A DNA stretch of 8,461 nucleotides from Candidatus Pelagibacter sp. TMED165 (GCA_002171035.2 NHHO02000019.1:1-8461), one strand, 5' to 3'; shown: positions 1-7,005, counted from the stretch's first letter. Notes: generated by a model not told the origin, from the sequence alone. A program made the numbers and translations.

Positions 1-31
1 TAATTTATTTTTTATATTTTAGAAAAAAACA
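1..31 (+). promoter_or_regulatory. AT-only leader ahead of thrC, possible -10 box
   Basis: These 31 bases are the only non-coding DNA visible. They are almost entirely A and T. TATATT at 13-18 could serve as a sigma-70 -10 element, but no -35 box can be judged because the window starts here. Such hexamers are also expected by chance in DNA this AT-rich. There is no convincing Shine-Dalgarno sequence before the thrC ATG, only an A-run (AGAAAAAAAC). The TAA at 1-3 might be the stop of an upstream gene, which would make this a short intra-operon gap instead of a promoter. Confidence 0.2.
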
Positions 32-1399
32 ATGAATTATTTAAGTACCAGAAATAAATCGTTAAACTTAAACTTTGGAAATATTTTTTTAAGGGGTCTA
101 GCACCTGATGGAGGTCTTTTTTTACCAAAAGAAATTTACAAATTTAGTGAACAAGAGTTAACAGAATTAAGCAAACTTAATTATATAGATTTAGGCACTG
201 AAATTATATCTAAGTTTTGTACACCGATTTTAGATAAAAAAAAAATTAAATTAATACTAAATAAAGCTTATTCTAGTTTTAATACTAAAGAAGTAGTTGA
301 AATTAAAAAAATTGACAATATCAATTTACTTGAGTTGTATCATGGACCAACTTTGGCATTCAAAGACATTGCATTGCAGGTAATAGGATTAATGTATGAG
401 GAATTAGACTTAAATAAAAAAAAAATAAATATTGTTGTTGCAACCTCTGGCGATACAGGATCTGCAGCTATTGCTGCACTAAAAGAAAAAAAAAATATAA
501 ATCTTTTTGTGTTGCATCCACACGAAAAGATTTCAGCTATCCAAAGAAAAATAATGACTACTTGTGAGTCAAGTAATATTTATAATATTGCAGTAAAAGG
601 AAATTTTGATGATTGTCAAAGCATTGTAAAAAAAATGTTTAATGATGAACAGTTTAGAGAAAAAATTAATATGTCTGGAGTAAATTCAATAAATTGGGCA
701 AGAATAGTCTGTCAAATAGTTTATTATTTTTATGCCTACTTTAAATTTTCTACAAAAGTAAATTTTTCTGTTCCAACTGGCAATTTTGGAGACGTGTATG
801 CAGGCTACATTGCAAAAAAAATGGGGTTACCTATAGATAAATTAATAGTTGCAACAAATGAGAACGATATATTATGTAGAGTTATAAATTCTGGAGAATA
901 CAGACCAGCAATAGTTAAACCCTCATTGTCTCCTAGTATGGACATCCAGGTTGCAAGTAATTTTGAGAGATTATTATTCGATATTTTAAATTGTGACGAC
1001 CAAAAAGTTACAAGCTCAATGAATAATTTAAATGATAATGGATATTTTAAACTTGGAGATCTTGAATTAAAAAAAATTAAACAAAACTTTTCTGCAGAAA
1101 AAATTAATGATACTGAAACAATAAGAATAATTAAAGACTTTTTTATTAATTATGGATTCGTTTTAGATCCACATACGGCTACAGCTGTAGGAGCATCCTA
1201 TAAAGTTAAAAATAAATCAAAAACTATAATCTTAGGCACTGCGCATCCTTATAAATTTTTAGAAACAATAAAATTAGCTATTGGAATTAATGTAGAACCT
1301 CCAAAACAGTTTTCAACCTTATCTAAGAAAGTTGAAAAATTTGATATAATTGATAATAAGCTAGAAGATATAAAAAACTACGTGCTAAATAAAATATAA
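32..1399 (+). CDS. thrC: Threonine synthase (PLP-dependent)
   Basis: Threonine synthase converts O-phosphohomoserine to threonine and phosphate in the cytoplasm, the last step of threonine synthesis. The 455-residue product is full length for the bacterial/fungal-type family. The N-terminus carries the expected RGLAPDGGLFLP block (21-32). HGPTLAFKD (104-112) contains the lysine that should bind PLP, K111. Further family blocks are ATSGDTGSAA (137-146), NSINWARI (218-225), the phosphate-cup-like PTGNFGD (248-254), SPSMDIQVASNFERLLF (300-316) and LDPHTATAVGA (378-388). The start is the first ATG and gives the usual N-terminus close before the conserved block. It lacks a clear Shine-Dalgarno sequence. 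Its TAA stop shares one base with the ATG of the peroxiredoxin gene (TAATG), so the two are very likely co-transcribed. The reading frame contains three runs of ten A. Its pathway partner thrB is on the opposite strand, in the converging operon. Confidence 0.96.
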   Translation: MNYLSTRNKSLNLNFGNIFLRGLAPDGGLFLPKEIYKFSEQELTELSKLNYIDLGTEIISKFCTPILDKKKIKLILNKAYSSFNTKEVVEIKKIDNINLLELYHGPTLAFKDIALQVIGLMYEELDLNKKKINIVVATSGDTGSAAIAALKEKKNINLFVLHPHEKISAIQRKIMTTCESSNIYNIAVKGNFDDCQSIVKKMFNDEQFREKINMSGVNSINWARIVCQIVYYFYAYFKFSTKVNFSVPTGNFGDVYAGYIAKKMGLPIDKLIVATNENDILCRVINSGEYRPAIVKPSLSPSMDIQVASNFERLLFDILNCDDQKVTSSMNNLNDNGYFKLGDLELKKIKQNFSAEKINDTETIRIIKDFFINYGFVLDPHTATAVGASYKVKNKSKTIILGTAHPYKFLETIKLAIGINVEPPKQFSTLSKKVEKFDIIDNKLEDIKNYVLNKI

Positions 1400-1887
1400 T
1401 GAAAATAAAAGTTGGAGATAAATTGCCTCACGCAGAATTGTTTTTCTTAGATCAAAATAATAATGTAAAGCAAATTAACATTTTAGAGCTATGTAAAAAT
1501 AATAAAACATTAATCTTAGGTATGCCTGGAGCTTTTACCAAAACATGCTCTGCACTTCATTTGCCCGGATACGTAAAAAACTATAATTTAGCCTTAAAAA
1601 AAGGAATTACAAAATTAATTTGTATTGCAGTAAATGATCCTAATGTAATGAAAGCTTGGGGTGAAAATCAAAATACGAATAATAAGATCTTAATGGTAGG
1701 TGACCCTTTTTTAAAATTTACTAAGTCCATAGGAGCTGAAGTCGATAAATCTGCTAAAGGATTAGGCTTAAGATCTAACAGGTACACAATGCTTGTTGAG
1801 GATAGTATTGTAAAAAAAATAGAGGAAGAAAAAGAAACAGCAACTTGTGAACTTTCTTCTGCTGAAAGTTTTTTAAATACTATCTAG
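1399..1887 (+). CDS. Prx5-type (type II) atypical 2-Cys peroxiredoxin
   Basis: This thiol peroxidase probably reduces hydrogen peroxide and alkyl hydroperoxides with electrons from thioredoxin or glutaredoxin/glutathione. Its 162 residues match the usual size of the Prx5 family. The active-site block GMPGAFTKTCS (41-51) holds the peroxidatic cysteine C50 with the PxxxTxxC pattern (P43, T47), and HLPGY (54-58) follows. C75 in LICIAVNDPNVMKAWG lies 25 residues after C50, matching the second cysteine of plant type II and animal Prx5 enzymes. A third cysteine is C150, near the place where animal Prx5 has its resolving cysteine. R128 in SNRYTML is the likely active-site arginine. K48 replaces the proline of the common FTPTC form. 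The start codon overlaps the thrC stop, and with no Shine-Dalgarno sequence visible, translation probably depends on reinitiation. The 3' end overlaps the convergent rnhA by 8 bases. The peroxidase class is clear. The electron donor is not. Confidence 0.93.
   Translation: MKIKVGDKLPHAELFFLDQNNNVKQINILELCKNNKTLILGMPGAFTKTCSALHLPGYVKNYNLALKKGITKLICIAVNDPNVMKAWGENQNTNNKILMVGDPFLKFTKSIGAEVDKSAKGLGLRSNRYTMLVEDSIVKKIEEEKETATCELSSAESFLNTI
1850..1874 (+). terminator. Hairpin plus T-tract inside the 3' end of the peroxiredoxin gene
   Basis: AACTTTC (1850-1856) and GAAAGTT (1864-1870) form a perfect 7-bp stem with a 7-base loop. A T-run covers 1869-1874, so the whole looks like an intrinsic terminator. 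It sits 11 bases before the TAG stop of the peroxiredoxin gene and would end + strand transcripts inside or just after the gene. The stem has only two G-C pairs, so it may be weak. For the - strand, a competing stem pairs CAGCA (1864 down to 1860) with TGCTG (1842 down to 1838), followed by a T-rich stretch. That could help stop the converging operon. This reading rests on inspection alone, with no folding energy. Confidence 0.4.
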
Positions 1888-2302
1888 TTTTTAAAACTGC
1901 TAACTTGTCTGCTAAGTTATTCATGCTATTTCCTGCATGAGCTTTTACCCATTTCCAACTAACTACATGTTTTTGACACGAATTGTCTAATTTAATCCAA
2001 AGATCTTTATTTTTAACTGGTTTCTTACTGGCATTTTTCCAATTATTTAATTTCCATTTTTTTATCCAATCAGTAATCCCATCTTTGACATACCTTGAGT
2101 CTGTATAAATTGTTATTTCTGATTTTCTTTTAATTTTTTTTAAAGCCATTATAGGTGCCATTAATTCCATTCTATTATTTGTTGTGTTATTTTCACTTCC
2201 AGATAGATTAGACTGATTACTGCCCTCTAAAATAACTGCTGCCCAACCCCCTTTTCCAGGATTTCCTGAGCACGCACCATCGGTGTAAATTTTAAACTTC
2301 AT
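1880..2302 (-). CDS. rnhA: Ribonuclease HI
   Basis: RNase HI cleaves the RNA strand of RNA-DNA hybrids in the cytoplasm, removing R-loops and primer RNA. The 140-residue protein is slightly shorter than E. coli RNase HI (155). It has all the catalytic positions: D8 in IYTDGACSGNPG, E46 in NRMELMAP, D68 in YTDSRYV, and D132 in the C-terminal NLADKLA. H122 in VKAHAG corresponds to the flexible catalytic histidine. The basic, tryptophan-rich segment at about 79-103 (DWIKKWKLNNW) matches the substrate-binding basic protrusion. It is the last gene of the seven-gene - strand operon. Its ATG shares one base with the thrB stop (TAATG), and its stop lies inside the 3' end of the convergent peroxiredoxin gene. 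There is no room for a terminator after it that does not lie in that gene. Confidence 0.96.
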   Translation of the reverse strand: MKFKIYTDGACSGNPGKGGWAAVILEGSNQSNLSGSENNTTNNRMELMAPIMALKKIKRKSEITIYTDSRYVKDGITDWIKKWKLNNWKNASKKPVKNKDLWIKLDNSCQKHVVSWKWVKAHAGNSMNNLADKLAVLKTR

Positions 2303-3270
2303 TAAAAAAAATAATCTTCATAATCCTTTGAATTTTTATGGAATTCTAATCTTTTCAAATATTCAATTGGATCTTTTATTTTTACAATTGCGCCTTCTAC
2401 TGTATTAAGCGCATCAAATACTCTTGTAAGTAAAAATCGCAATGCCGCACCTTGAGATAATACTTTAATACTATTTTTTTCTTCTTTTGTAAGTTTTCTT
2501 ACTGATGAATAACCATCTATAAAATTTTTAGCCTTTGTAACATTAAAACTTAAGTTGTCCTTAACACCGTCAAAACAAAGTGCATTAAAACAAATAGCTA
2601 TTTCAAATGCAAAAAAATCTTCACAAGAAAAATAAAAATCAATTACTCCACTGAACTTGTCTTGAATAAAAAATATATTATCATGAAAAAGATCAGCGTG
2701 AATTATTCCACTAGGTAAATTTTTTGGCCAGCTATTTTCAACGTCTTTTAAATTTTCCTCTATTAATTTTGGAAGATCATTGTGTATTTCCGAGCATTTG
2801 TCTTTTACCGACTCAAATAAACCTCTCCAAGATTTTACTGAAAGATCATTTTGCCTTTTTAATTTAAAATCTTTTGTAATTTGATGCATCTTTGCGACTT
2901 CTATTCCAACAGACCTACAGTTTTGAGGTGATAAATTTTGTTTAGCTTTTCCCTCGAGAAAAGAGACTATCATTAACTTTTTACCTTCATAATCTGTAAT
3001 CGTTGCGTTTTGCTTATTAATAAGTGGAGTGGGACACTTAAAACCAGCTCTATTCAATGAAGACATAAGACTAGAAAAAAAAGGCAAATCTTCTGATTTC
3101 ACTCTTTTTTCATAAACTGTAAGAATAAACTTCTTATTGTTTACAGATAAAAAATAATTTGTATTTTCTATACCTTCTTCAATTTCTTTAAAATTATTTA
3201 AATTGCCTAAATTATAATTTGATAGAATTTCTTGTATTTTTTTTTCATTAAACTTTGTGTATACAGCCAT
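2302..3270 (-). CDS. thrB: Homoserine kinase, APH/choline-kinase-fold type
   Basis: The likely role is ATP-dependent phosphorylation of homoserine to O-phosphohomoserine, the substrate of ThrC. The 322-residue protein belongs to the aminoglycoside-phosphotransferase-like fold used for homoserine kinase in many alphaproteobacteria, not the GHMP-kinase fold of E. coli ThrB. The phosphotransferase loop HADLFHDN (191-198) provides the catalytic D193 and metal-binding N198. VIDFYFS (209-215) supplies the second metal-binding aspartate, D211. The N-terminal lobe includes EEGIENTNYFL (31-41) and the strand KKFILTVYE (46-54), where a nucleotide-contacting lysine is expected. Related kinases for other small amino alcohols share this fold. 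The choice of homoserine rests on the N-terminal block, the length and the ispH-thrB-rnhA context. Its stop and start both overlap neighbours by one base (TAATG with rnhA, TGATG with ispH). AGAG about nine bases upstream of the ATG is a weak ribosome-binding candidate. Confidence 0.92.
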   Translation of the reverse strand: MAVYTKFNEKKIQEILSNYNLGNLNNFKEIEEGIENTNYFLSVNNKKFILTVYEKRVKSEDLPFFSSLMSSLNRAGFKCPTPLINKQNATITDYEGKKLMIVSFLEGKAKQNLSPQNCRSVGIEVAKMHQITKDFKLKRQNDLSVKSWRGLFESVKDKCSEIHNDLPKLIEENLKDVENSWPKNLPSGIIHADLFHDNIFFIQDKFSGVIDFYFSCEDFFAFEIAICFNALCFDGVKDNLSFNVTKAKNFIDGYSSVRKLTKEEKNSIKVLSQGAALRFLLTRVFDALNTVEGAIVKIKDPIEYLKRLEFHKNSKDYEDYFF

Positions 3271-4214
3271 CAGTTAAGCTCTTTTGGTAGTTTAAAAATT
3301 ACTTTTTCTTCGGCTACTACAATTTCTTCTATGGTAACTTTTCTATCTCTTTTAATATTATTAATCAAAGTTTGAACTAAATTTTCTGGAGCCGATGCCC
3401 CTGATGAAATCCCTATAGTCTTAGAATTGTCTATTTGATCAAAAGGTATCTCTTTTTCAGAGTGCATTAATTGAGAATTCTTACATCCTGCTTTTCTTGC
3501 AACTTCAACTAACCTAACTGAATTAGATGAATTTCTACTTCCTACTACAAAAAACATATCGCATTTGGAGGCTATTTGCTTCACAGCTGATTGTCTATTT
3601 GTTGTTGCATAACAAATATCCTCTTTGATAGGGCCTTTAATTTTAGGAAATTTTTTCTTAAGATAATCAATTATTTCTGCAGTATCATCGACCGATAACG
3701 TTGTTTGAGTAATATATGCTAAAGGTTTTTTAAAATTTTTCATTTCAAGAGCTTCTACATCATCTTTTGTCTCAATTAATTTTATTGATCCATCAGGAAG
3801 TTGACCCATTGTTCCAATTACCTCGGGATGATTCTTATGTCCTATAAGTAAAATTTGAAAACCGTTTTTATTTAACTGCTCTGATTCCCTATGAACTTTT
3901 GAAACAAGAGGACACGTGGCATCGACATAAGACAAATTTTTTAATTTTGCTTCTTCCGGAACTGACTTTGGAACGCCATGAGCAGAAAAAATTACAGGCC
4001 TACTACTATCTTTTACATCAGACAGTTCGTCGACAAAAATTGCACCTTTGTTTTTCAATTCCTCAACAACTTGTTTATTATGAACTATTTCGTGCCTTAC
4101 ATAAACTGGAGATCCATATTTATAAATTGACTTTTCAACAATTTCTATAGCTCTTTTTACACCAGCACAAAATCCTCTTGGAGAAGCTAAATAAATTTTA
4201 AGTTCGTTTTTCAT
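3270..4214 (-). CDS. ispH: 4-hydroxy-3-methylbut-2-enyl diphosphate reductase (IspH/LytB)
   Basis: IspH is the iron-sulfur enzyme that finishes the MEP isoprenoid pathway, reducing HMBPP to IPP and DMAPP. The 314-residue product is full length. Three cysteines bind the [4Fe-4S] cluster: C16 in PRGFCAGV, C101 in VDATCPLV and C201 in EDICYATTNRQ. Substrate-binding residues of the family are present: H45 (EIVHNKQV), H79 (FSAHGVP), H129 and the proton-relay E131 (NHPEVIGTMGQ), TT at 171-172, GSRNSSNS (226-233) and SSGASAPE (270-277). The start gives the standard IspH N-terminus (IYLASPRGFCAGV) and lies 17 bases inside the end of blh. No clear Shine-Dalgarno sequence precedes it, so translational coupling to blh is likely. 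Its product feeds the carotenoid genes upstream in the same operon, which gives the grouping a metabolic logic, although IspH is also essential for quinone and cell-wall carrier lipids. Confidence 0.97.
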   Translation of the reverse strand: MKNELKIYLASPRGFCAGVKRAIEIVEKSIYKYGSPVYVRHEIVHNKQVVEELKNKGAIFVDELSDVKDSSRPVIFSAHGVPKSVPEEAKLKNLSYVDATCPLVSKVHRESEQLNKNGFQILLIGHKNHPEVIGTMGQLPDGSIKLIETKDDVEALEMKNFKKPLAYITQTTLSVDDTAEIIDYLKKKFPKIKGPIKEDICYATTNRQSAVKQIASKCDMFFVVGSRNSSNSVRLVEVARKAGCKNSQLMHSEKEIPFDQIDNSKTIGISSGASAPENLVQTLINNIKRDRKVTIEEIVVAEEKVIFKLPKELN

Positions 4215-5103
4215 TTTTTTCTAAAAGATATTCTAGCAATATATGCGGAAAAGTAAGTGACGCCAAACCAATAAAAATGACCTTGTAAATAGCCTCATTG
4301 AGCTCATAAACATTGTTTAGAAAAAATATAGTGATTAAAAAAGCTATTCCAGTAACAATAGTCAAGGGAATTGCTTTGTAAATGAACTTTTTAAATCCTA
4401 CATTGAAAGATTTATCAAGCTCAAAAATAAGCGAAATCGAATGCCTAATTGAATGAAGAAAACAAAAGTAAAGAGTAAATGCTAATATAGGTGACAAGAA
4501 AAGATTTAGTATAATTATTGAAAAAAAATCCATAATCATAATTCCTTTCAAGCTAGCGTTTTTATGACTTGAAAGGTAAAGGGATGATAAAAAACTTAAA
4601 CACAATGATAGTATTAAAAATTGATCACTAAAAATTGAAGACTCAAATACATTAAAATTCAATATTCTAAATATCTCATTTGTTTCGATCCTTTGCAACA
4701 ATAACGGAGTTATGATTACTGAAGATCCTTTTAAAAAAAATAAACATTCAGATATTAAAAATTTTTTCTTAAAAGAAAATACCGTATCTTCTTTACCAAA
4801 ATGATAAGATGCAACAATCAAAAACAAAAATAAAACAGTATTTGGGAATACTAACCAGCAAATTACTATTAAAAAGGAAATTAATATATAGATAAGATAA
4901 AAGTGAACTATCGATTTAAATCCAAATAAATTAAAAAGTTTTTTCCCCTTAATATTATCCAATGCTCCGTGCGAAATCCCAAGAATTAAAATCAAAAATA
5001 AACAAAGTATTATTGGTTCAATATTAAGTATAATATAAATTGGACTTATCAATATACAAAAATTGAAAAATATAACCGAATGATTAAAATTTATTCTTTC
5101 CAT
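4198..5103 (-). CDS. blh: Beta-carotene 15,15'-dioxygenase, Brp/Blh family
   Basis: Blh cleaves beta-carotene at its central double bond with oxygen to give two retinals, the chromophore for proteorhodopsin-type proton pumps. The 301-residue protein is very hydrophobic, with roughly eight or nine membrane segments (near 9-27, 30-43, 64-84, 88-100, 117-135, 161-179, 187-215, 243-262, 270-290). Family histidines expected to hold the catalytic iron are visible: H45 in GISHGALDN (42-50), H101 in ASYHFGKED (98-106), H217 and H221 in FCFLHSIRHS, and H287 in LTFPHILLEYLLEK. The start shares one base with the crtY stop (TAATG) and lacks a Shine-Dalgarno sequence. The 3' end overlaps ispH by 17 bases. 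Position directly after crtY, whose product is its substrate, strongly supports the function. No opsin gene lies next to it in this window. The family call is firm. The exact cleavage position is inferred from the family. Confidence 0.93.
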   Translation of the reverse strand: MERINFNHSVIFFNFCILISPIYIILNIEPIILCLFLILILGISHGALDNIKGKKLFNLFGFKSIVHFYLIYILISFLIVICWLVFPNTVLFLFLIVASYHFGKEDTVFSFKKKFLISECLFFLKGSSVIITPLLLQRIETNEIFRILNFNVFESSIFSDQFLILSLCLSFLSSLYLSSHKNASLKGIMIMDFFSIIILNLFLSPILAFTLYFCFLHSIRHSISLIFELDKSFNVGFKKFIYKAIPLTIVTGIAFLITIFFLNNVYELNEAIYKVIFIGLASLTFPHILLEYLLEKNEKRT

Positions 5104-6170
5104 TAGTTAAATAATGCTTTTATAAAAATTATTTTGGGCATTTTGCTAATAATATTGATATCCTCGAAAATATTACTTTTATTGGATAAAAATTTAATAA
5201 TAGTATTTGAAGATGTTTTAAACATATCAAAAAATATCTTTGGCATTTTTTCAGGATATCTCTCTAAAACTCTTAAAAATACTTTATCTAAGAACAGGTA
5301 TTTCTTGCCTAAATTATAAATTTTTAATTTTTCTACGTTATCAATATTTTCAACAATATATTTGCTGTGCTCTTGAATATTTAAAAAAGTATATCCTGTG
5401 CTTAATCTTGTCATTCCACCAGCCGTACCAATATTTATAACTTTATCACTATTTTTAAACGAAGGATGAAATAATGGTATAGCTCCTTTCTCGGTAAAGT
5501 TTATTTTATAATTTTTTATACCTAAATTATTTTTAATATAATTTTCTAATTGCAAATCATAATCCATTAGACTTAGATCTTCTAGGTTTGATAACCAGGT
5601 GGTTTCAATAAGAGCTTTATTTTTACCTATAGGGAGTGTATAAAAAAAATGCACATCATTTCTTTGATCACAGTTAAAATCCATTAAATTCATAATTCTA
5701 TAATCAAAACAATCTTTTGCTGTTTCAATTTCAACTCCTTTAAAATGTTGCCATAGTTCAGACTTATCAAGTTTACTTCTAATCACACTATTAAAAATTA
5801 AAGAATTTTCCGAATTGATCTCATTTAAACTTTTGAAAAAATTGATATTAGTGTTTTTAGAAAGTTTTGAATTAATTTTCTCATAAAATTTTCCACTATC
5901 AATACTTTGATATGGAAATCTTTCATTTACTAATTCATGAGAACCTTCTGAAGTATTTATAGTAAAATTGTTCCAACTTTTAATTACACAGTCTTCAAAA
6001 TTATGATTATAAACTCTCCAAAAAGACCAGGTCTTATCTCTTTTATAATCCCTACGAGGTTCGATTATCGCTAATGTTTTATCTTTTAGATAATTATTTG
6101 TTTCAAGTTGATAAGCCAAAGATAATCCTGCACAACCTCCACCAATAATTATATAATCAAATTCTTTCAT
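5103..6170 (-). CDS. crtY: Lycopene beta-cyclase, CrtY type
   Basis: CrtY cyclises both ends of lycopene to make beta-carotene, the substrate of Blh. It is a flavoprotein expected to act at the membrane surface. The 355 residues are slightly short of the roughly 380 usual for proteobacterial CrtY. The N-terminal dinucleotide-binding motif IIGGGCAGLSLA (8-19) is intact. DKTWSFW (45-51), QHFKGVEIE (141-149), MDF (163-165), the acidic ALIETTW (186-192, E189 the likely catalytic acid), GAIPL (229-233) and GTAGGMTRLSTGYTF (248-262) are CrtY signatures. The C-terminal 90 or so residues are less conserved and rich in K, I and F. The start lies 14 bases inside crtB and is supported both by a Shine-Dalgarno-like GAGGAA and by the dinucleotide fold starting at once. 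No carotenoid hydroxylase or ketolase gene follows, so beta-carotene is probably passed on to retinal. Confidence 0.95.
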   Translation of the reverse strand: MKEFDYIIIGGGCAGLSLAYQLETNNYLKDKTLAIIEPRRDYKRDKTWSFWRVYNHNFEDCVIKSWNNFTINTSEGSHELVNERFPYQSIDSGKFYEKINSKLSKNTNINFFKSLNEINSENSLIFNSVIRSKLDKSELWQHFKGVEIETAKDCFDYRIMNLMDFNCDQRNDVHFFYTLPIGKNKALIETTWLSNLEDLSLMDYDLQLENYIKNNLGIKNYKINFTEKGAIPLFHPSFKNSDKVINIGTAGGMTRLSTGYTFLNIQEHSKYIVENIDNVEKLKIYNLGKKYLFLDKVFLRVLERYPEKMPKIFFDMFKTSSNTIIKFLSNKSNIFEDINIISKMPKIIFIKALFN

Positions 6171-7005
6171 TTATATTCACTTCCTCATTCAAAATATTAT
6201 GATTTATATGATTATCGTAATTTAACTCTTTAACAAATAATAATTTTACAAAATCAAATATAGATAAAAAAGTTTGAACTATTTTTTCAAATATTGGAAC
6301 ATATATTTTCCCTGCTTTATTATAATTGATAGTGTTTTTTTGTTGTAGAATATAGTCACCAATCTTCCTATAAACTCGTCTTGCTACAATGACTGAAAAT
6401 CTTGATCTCAATGGTATACTGCTTATTGAGTTAAAAGATTTTTCATAAAATATTTGTGAGTCAATGATTAATTCCCTTATCGAACAAAAATCTGATTTAA
6501 TATATTCACGATTACGATTTTTATCTTCACAAACATCCCTTGCTATGTTTGTAAGTTGCATAGCAATACCAAGATCAATTGCGCCTTTTAGAGCTTCTTT
6601 ATTTTTAACCTTTAATATTTTTGACATCATTAAGCCAACTGTGCCTGCAACTCTATAGGAATAAACTAGTAGATCTTTTTTTGAGTTTATTTTAACGTTT
6701 TCCACTAGATCTGTTTCAACTCCATCAAATAAATCAATTACAATTTTTTTAGAAATGTTCTCACTATAAATTATAGACCACATATCATTTATAACGGGAT
6801 TATTAAGGTTTTTATTCGTAAAATCTTTTTTAAATTTGATAAAATTTTCTTTTTTTATTTCTAAATTATTATTACTGTCTGCTATATCATCTAATGTTCT
6901 ACAGAAATTATACAGGGCTGAACATTTGTCAAATGTTTTTTTGGACAAGAAAAAACTAGCCCAATAAAAAGACTTAGCATGTTTTTTTAATAGGCTATTA
7001 TTCAT
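6157..7005 (-). CDS. crtB: Phytoene synthase
   Basis: CrtB condenses two geranylgeranyl diphosphates head to head into phytoene, the first committed carotenoid step. The 282-residue protein is near the lower end for bacterial CrtB. The family landmarks are in order: HAKSFYWASFFL (9-20); the first aspartate-rich motif DDIAD (39-43) in CRTLDDIAD; SYRVAGTVGLMM (116-127); and the second aspartate-rich region QLTNIARDVCED (150-161), with D157 and D161 as Mg-diphosphate ligands. Two local deviations stand out: DVCED where DVGED is common, and NREYIKSD (165-172) where many enzymes have GRxYLP. The last 20 or so residues are asparagine- and isoleucine-rich, unlike the core, and they overlap the crtY start by 14 bases. 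The start shares one base with the crtI stop (TAATG) and has no Shine-Dalgarno sequence. Squalene/dehydrosqualene synthases share the fold, but the position between crtI and crtY settles phytoene. Confidence 0.94.
   Translation of the reverse strand: MNNSLLKKHAKSFYWASFFLSKKTFDKCSALYNFCRTLDDIADSNNNLEIKKENFIKFKKDFTNKNLNNPVINDMWSIIYSENISKKIVIDLFDGVETDLVENVKINSKKDLLVYSYRVAGTVGLMMSKILKVKNKEALKGAIDLGIAMQLTNIARDVCEDKNRNREYIKSDFCSIRELIIDSQIFYEKSFNSISSIPLRSRFSVIVARRVYRKIGDYILQQKNTINYNKAGKIYVPIFEKIVQTFLSIFDFVKLLFVKELNYDNHINHNILNEEVNINERI
6181..6186 (-). promoter_or_regulatory. Ribosome-binding site of crtY, inside crtB
   Basis: On the - strand, GAGGAA stands 10 bases before the crtY ATG at 6170-6168. 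It is the clearest Shine-Dalgarno sequence at any gene start in the window, and most other starts have none. It lies within the last codons of crtB, so it supports the ATG that overlaps crtB by 14 bases and suggests that crtY can be initiated independently. Confidence 0.5.

Noticed and set aside
1..31. Riboswitch or attenuator controlling thrC
   Set aside because: Only 31 bases are available, they are nearly all A/T, and there is no leader peptide rich in Thr/Ile codons and no stable stem. Anything further upstream is outside the window.
3237..3245. T-run (nine T) on the + strand as a terminator in the thrB region
   Set aside because: On the transcribed - strand this is an A-run coding for lysines near the ThrB N-terminus, and no stem precedes it in either direction. 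The same applies to the nine-T run at 7518-7526 within crtI.
2302..3270. Aminoglycoside phosphotransferase (resistance gene) reading of the HADLFHDN kinase
   Set aside because: The fold is shared, but the N-terminal block, length and ispH-thrB-rnhA context fit the alphaproteobacterial homoserine kinase. thrC is also nearby.
3899..4150. Open frame of 83 codons on the + strand opposite ispH
   Set aside because: It is antisense to a strongly conserved enzyme. The translation has no recognisable domain, and it has no clear ribosome-binding site. It is a shadow of the ispH codons.
5134..5440. Two short overlapping + strand frames opposite the 3' part of crtY
   Set aside because: They are hydrophobic, low-complexity translations expected from the complement of AT-rich lysine/isoleucine codons. 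They overlap each other in different frames and show no family motif.
6464..6658. 64-codon + strand frame opposite crtB
   Set aside because: It is antisense to the conserved second aspartate region of CrtB, whose codon constraints explain the open frame. No initiation signal or homology pattern is visible.
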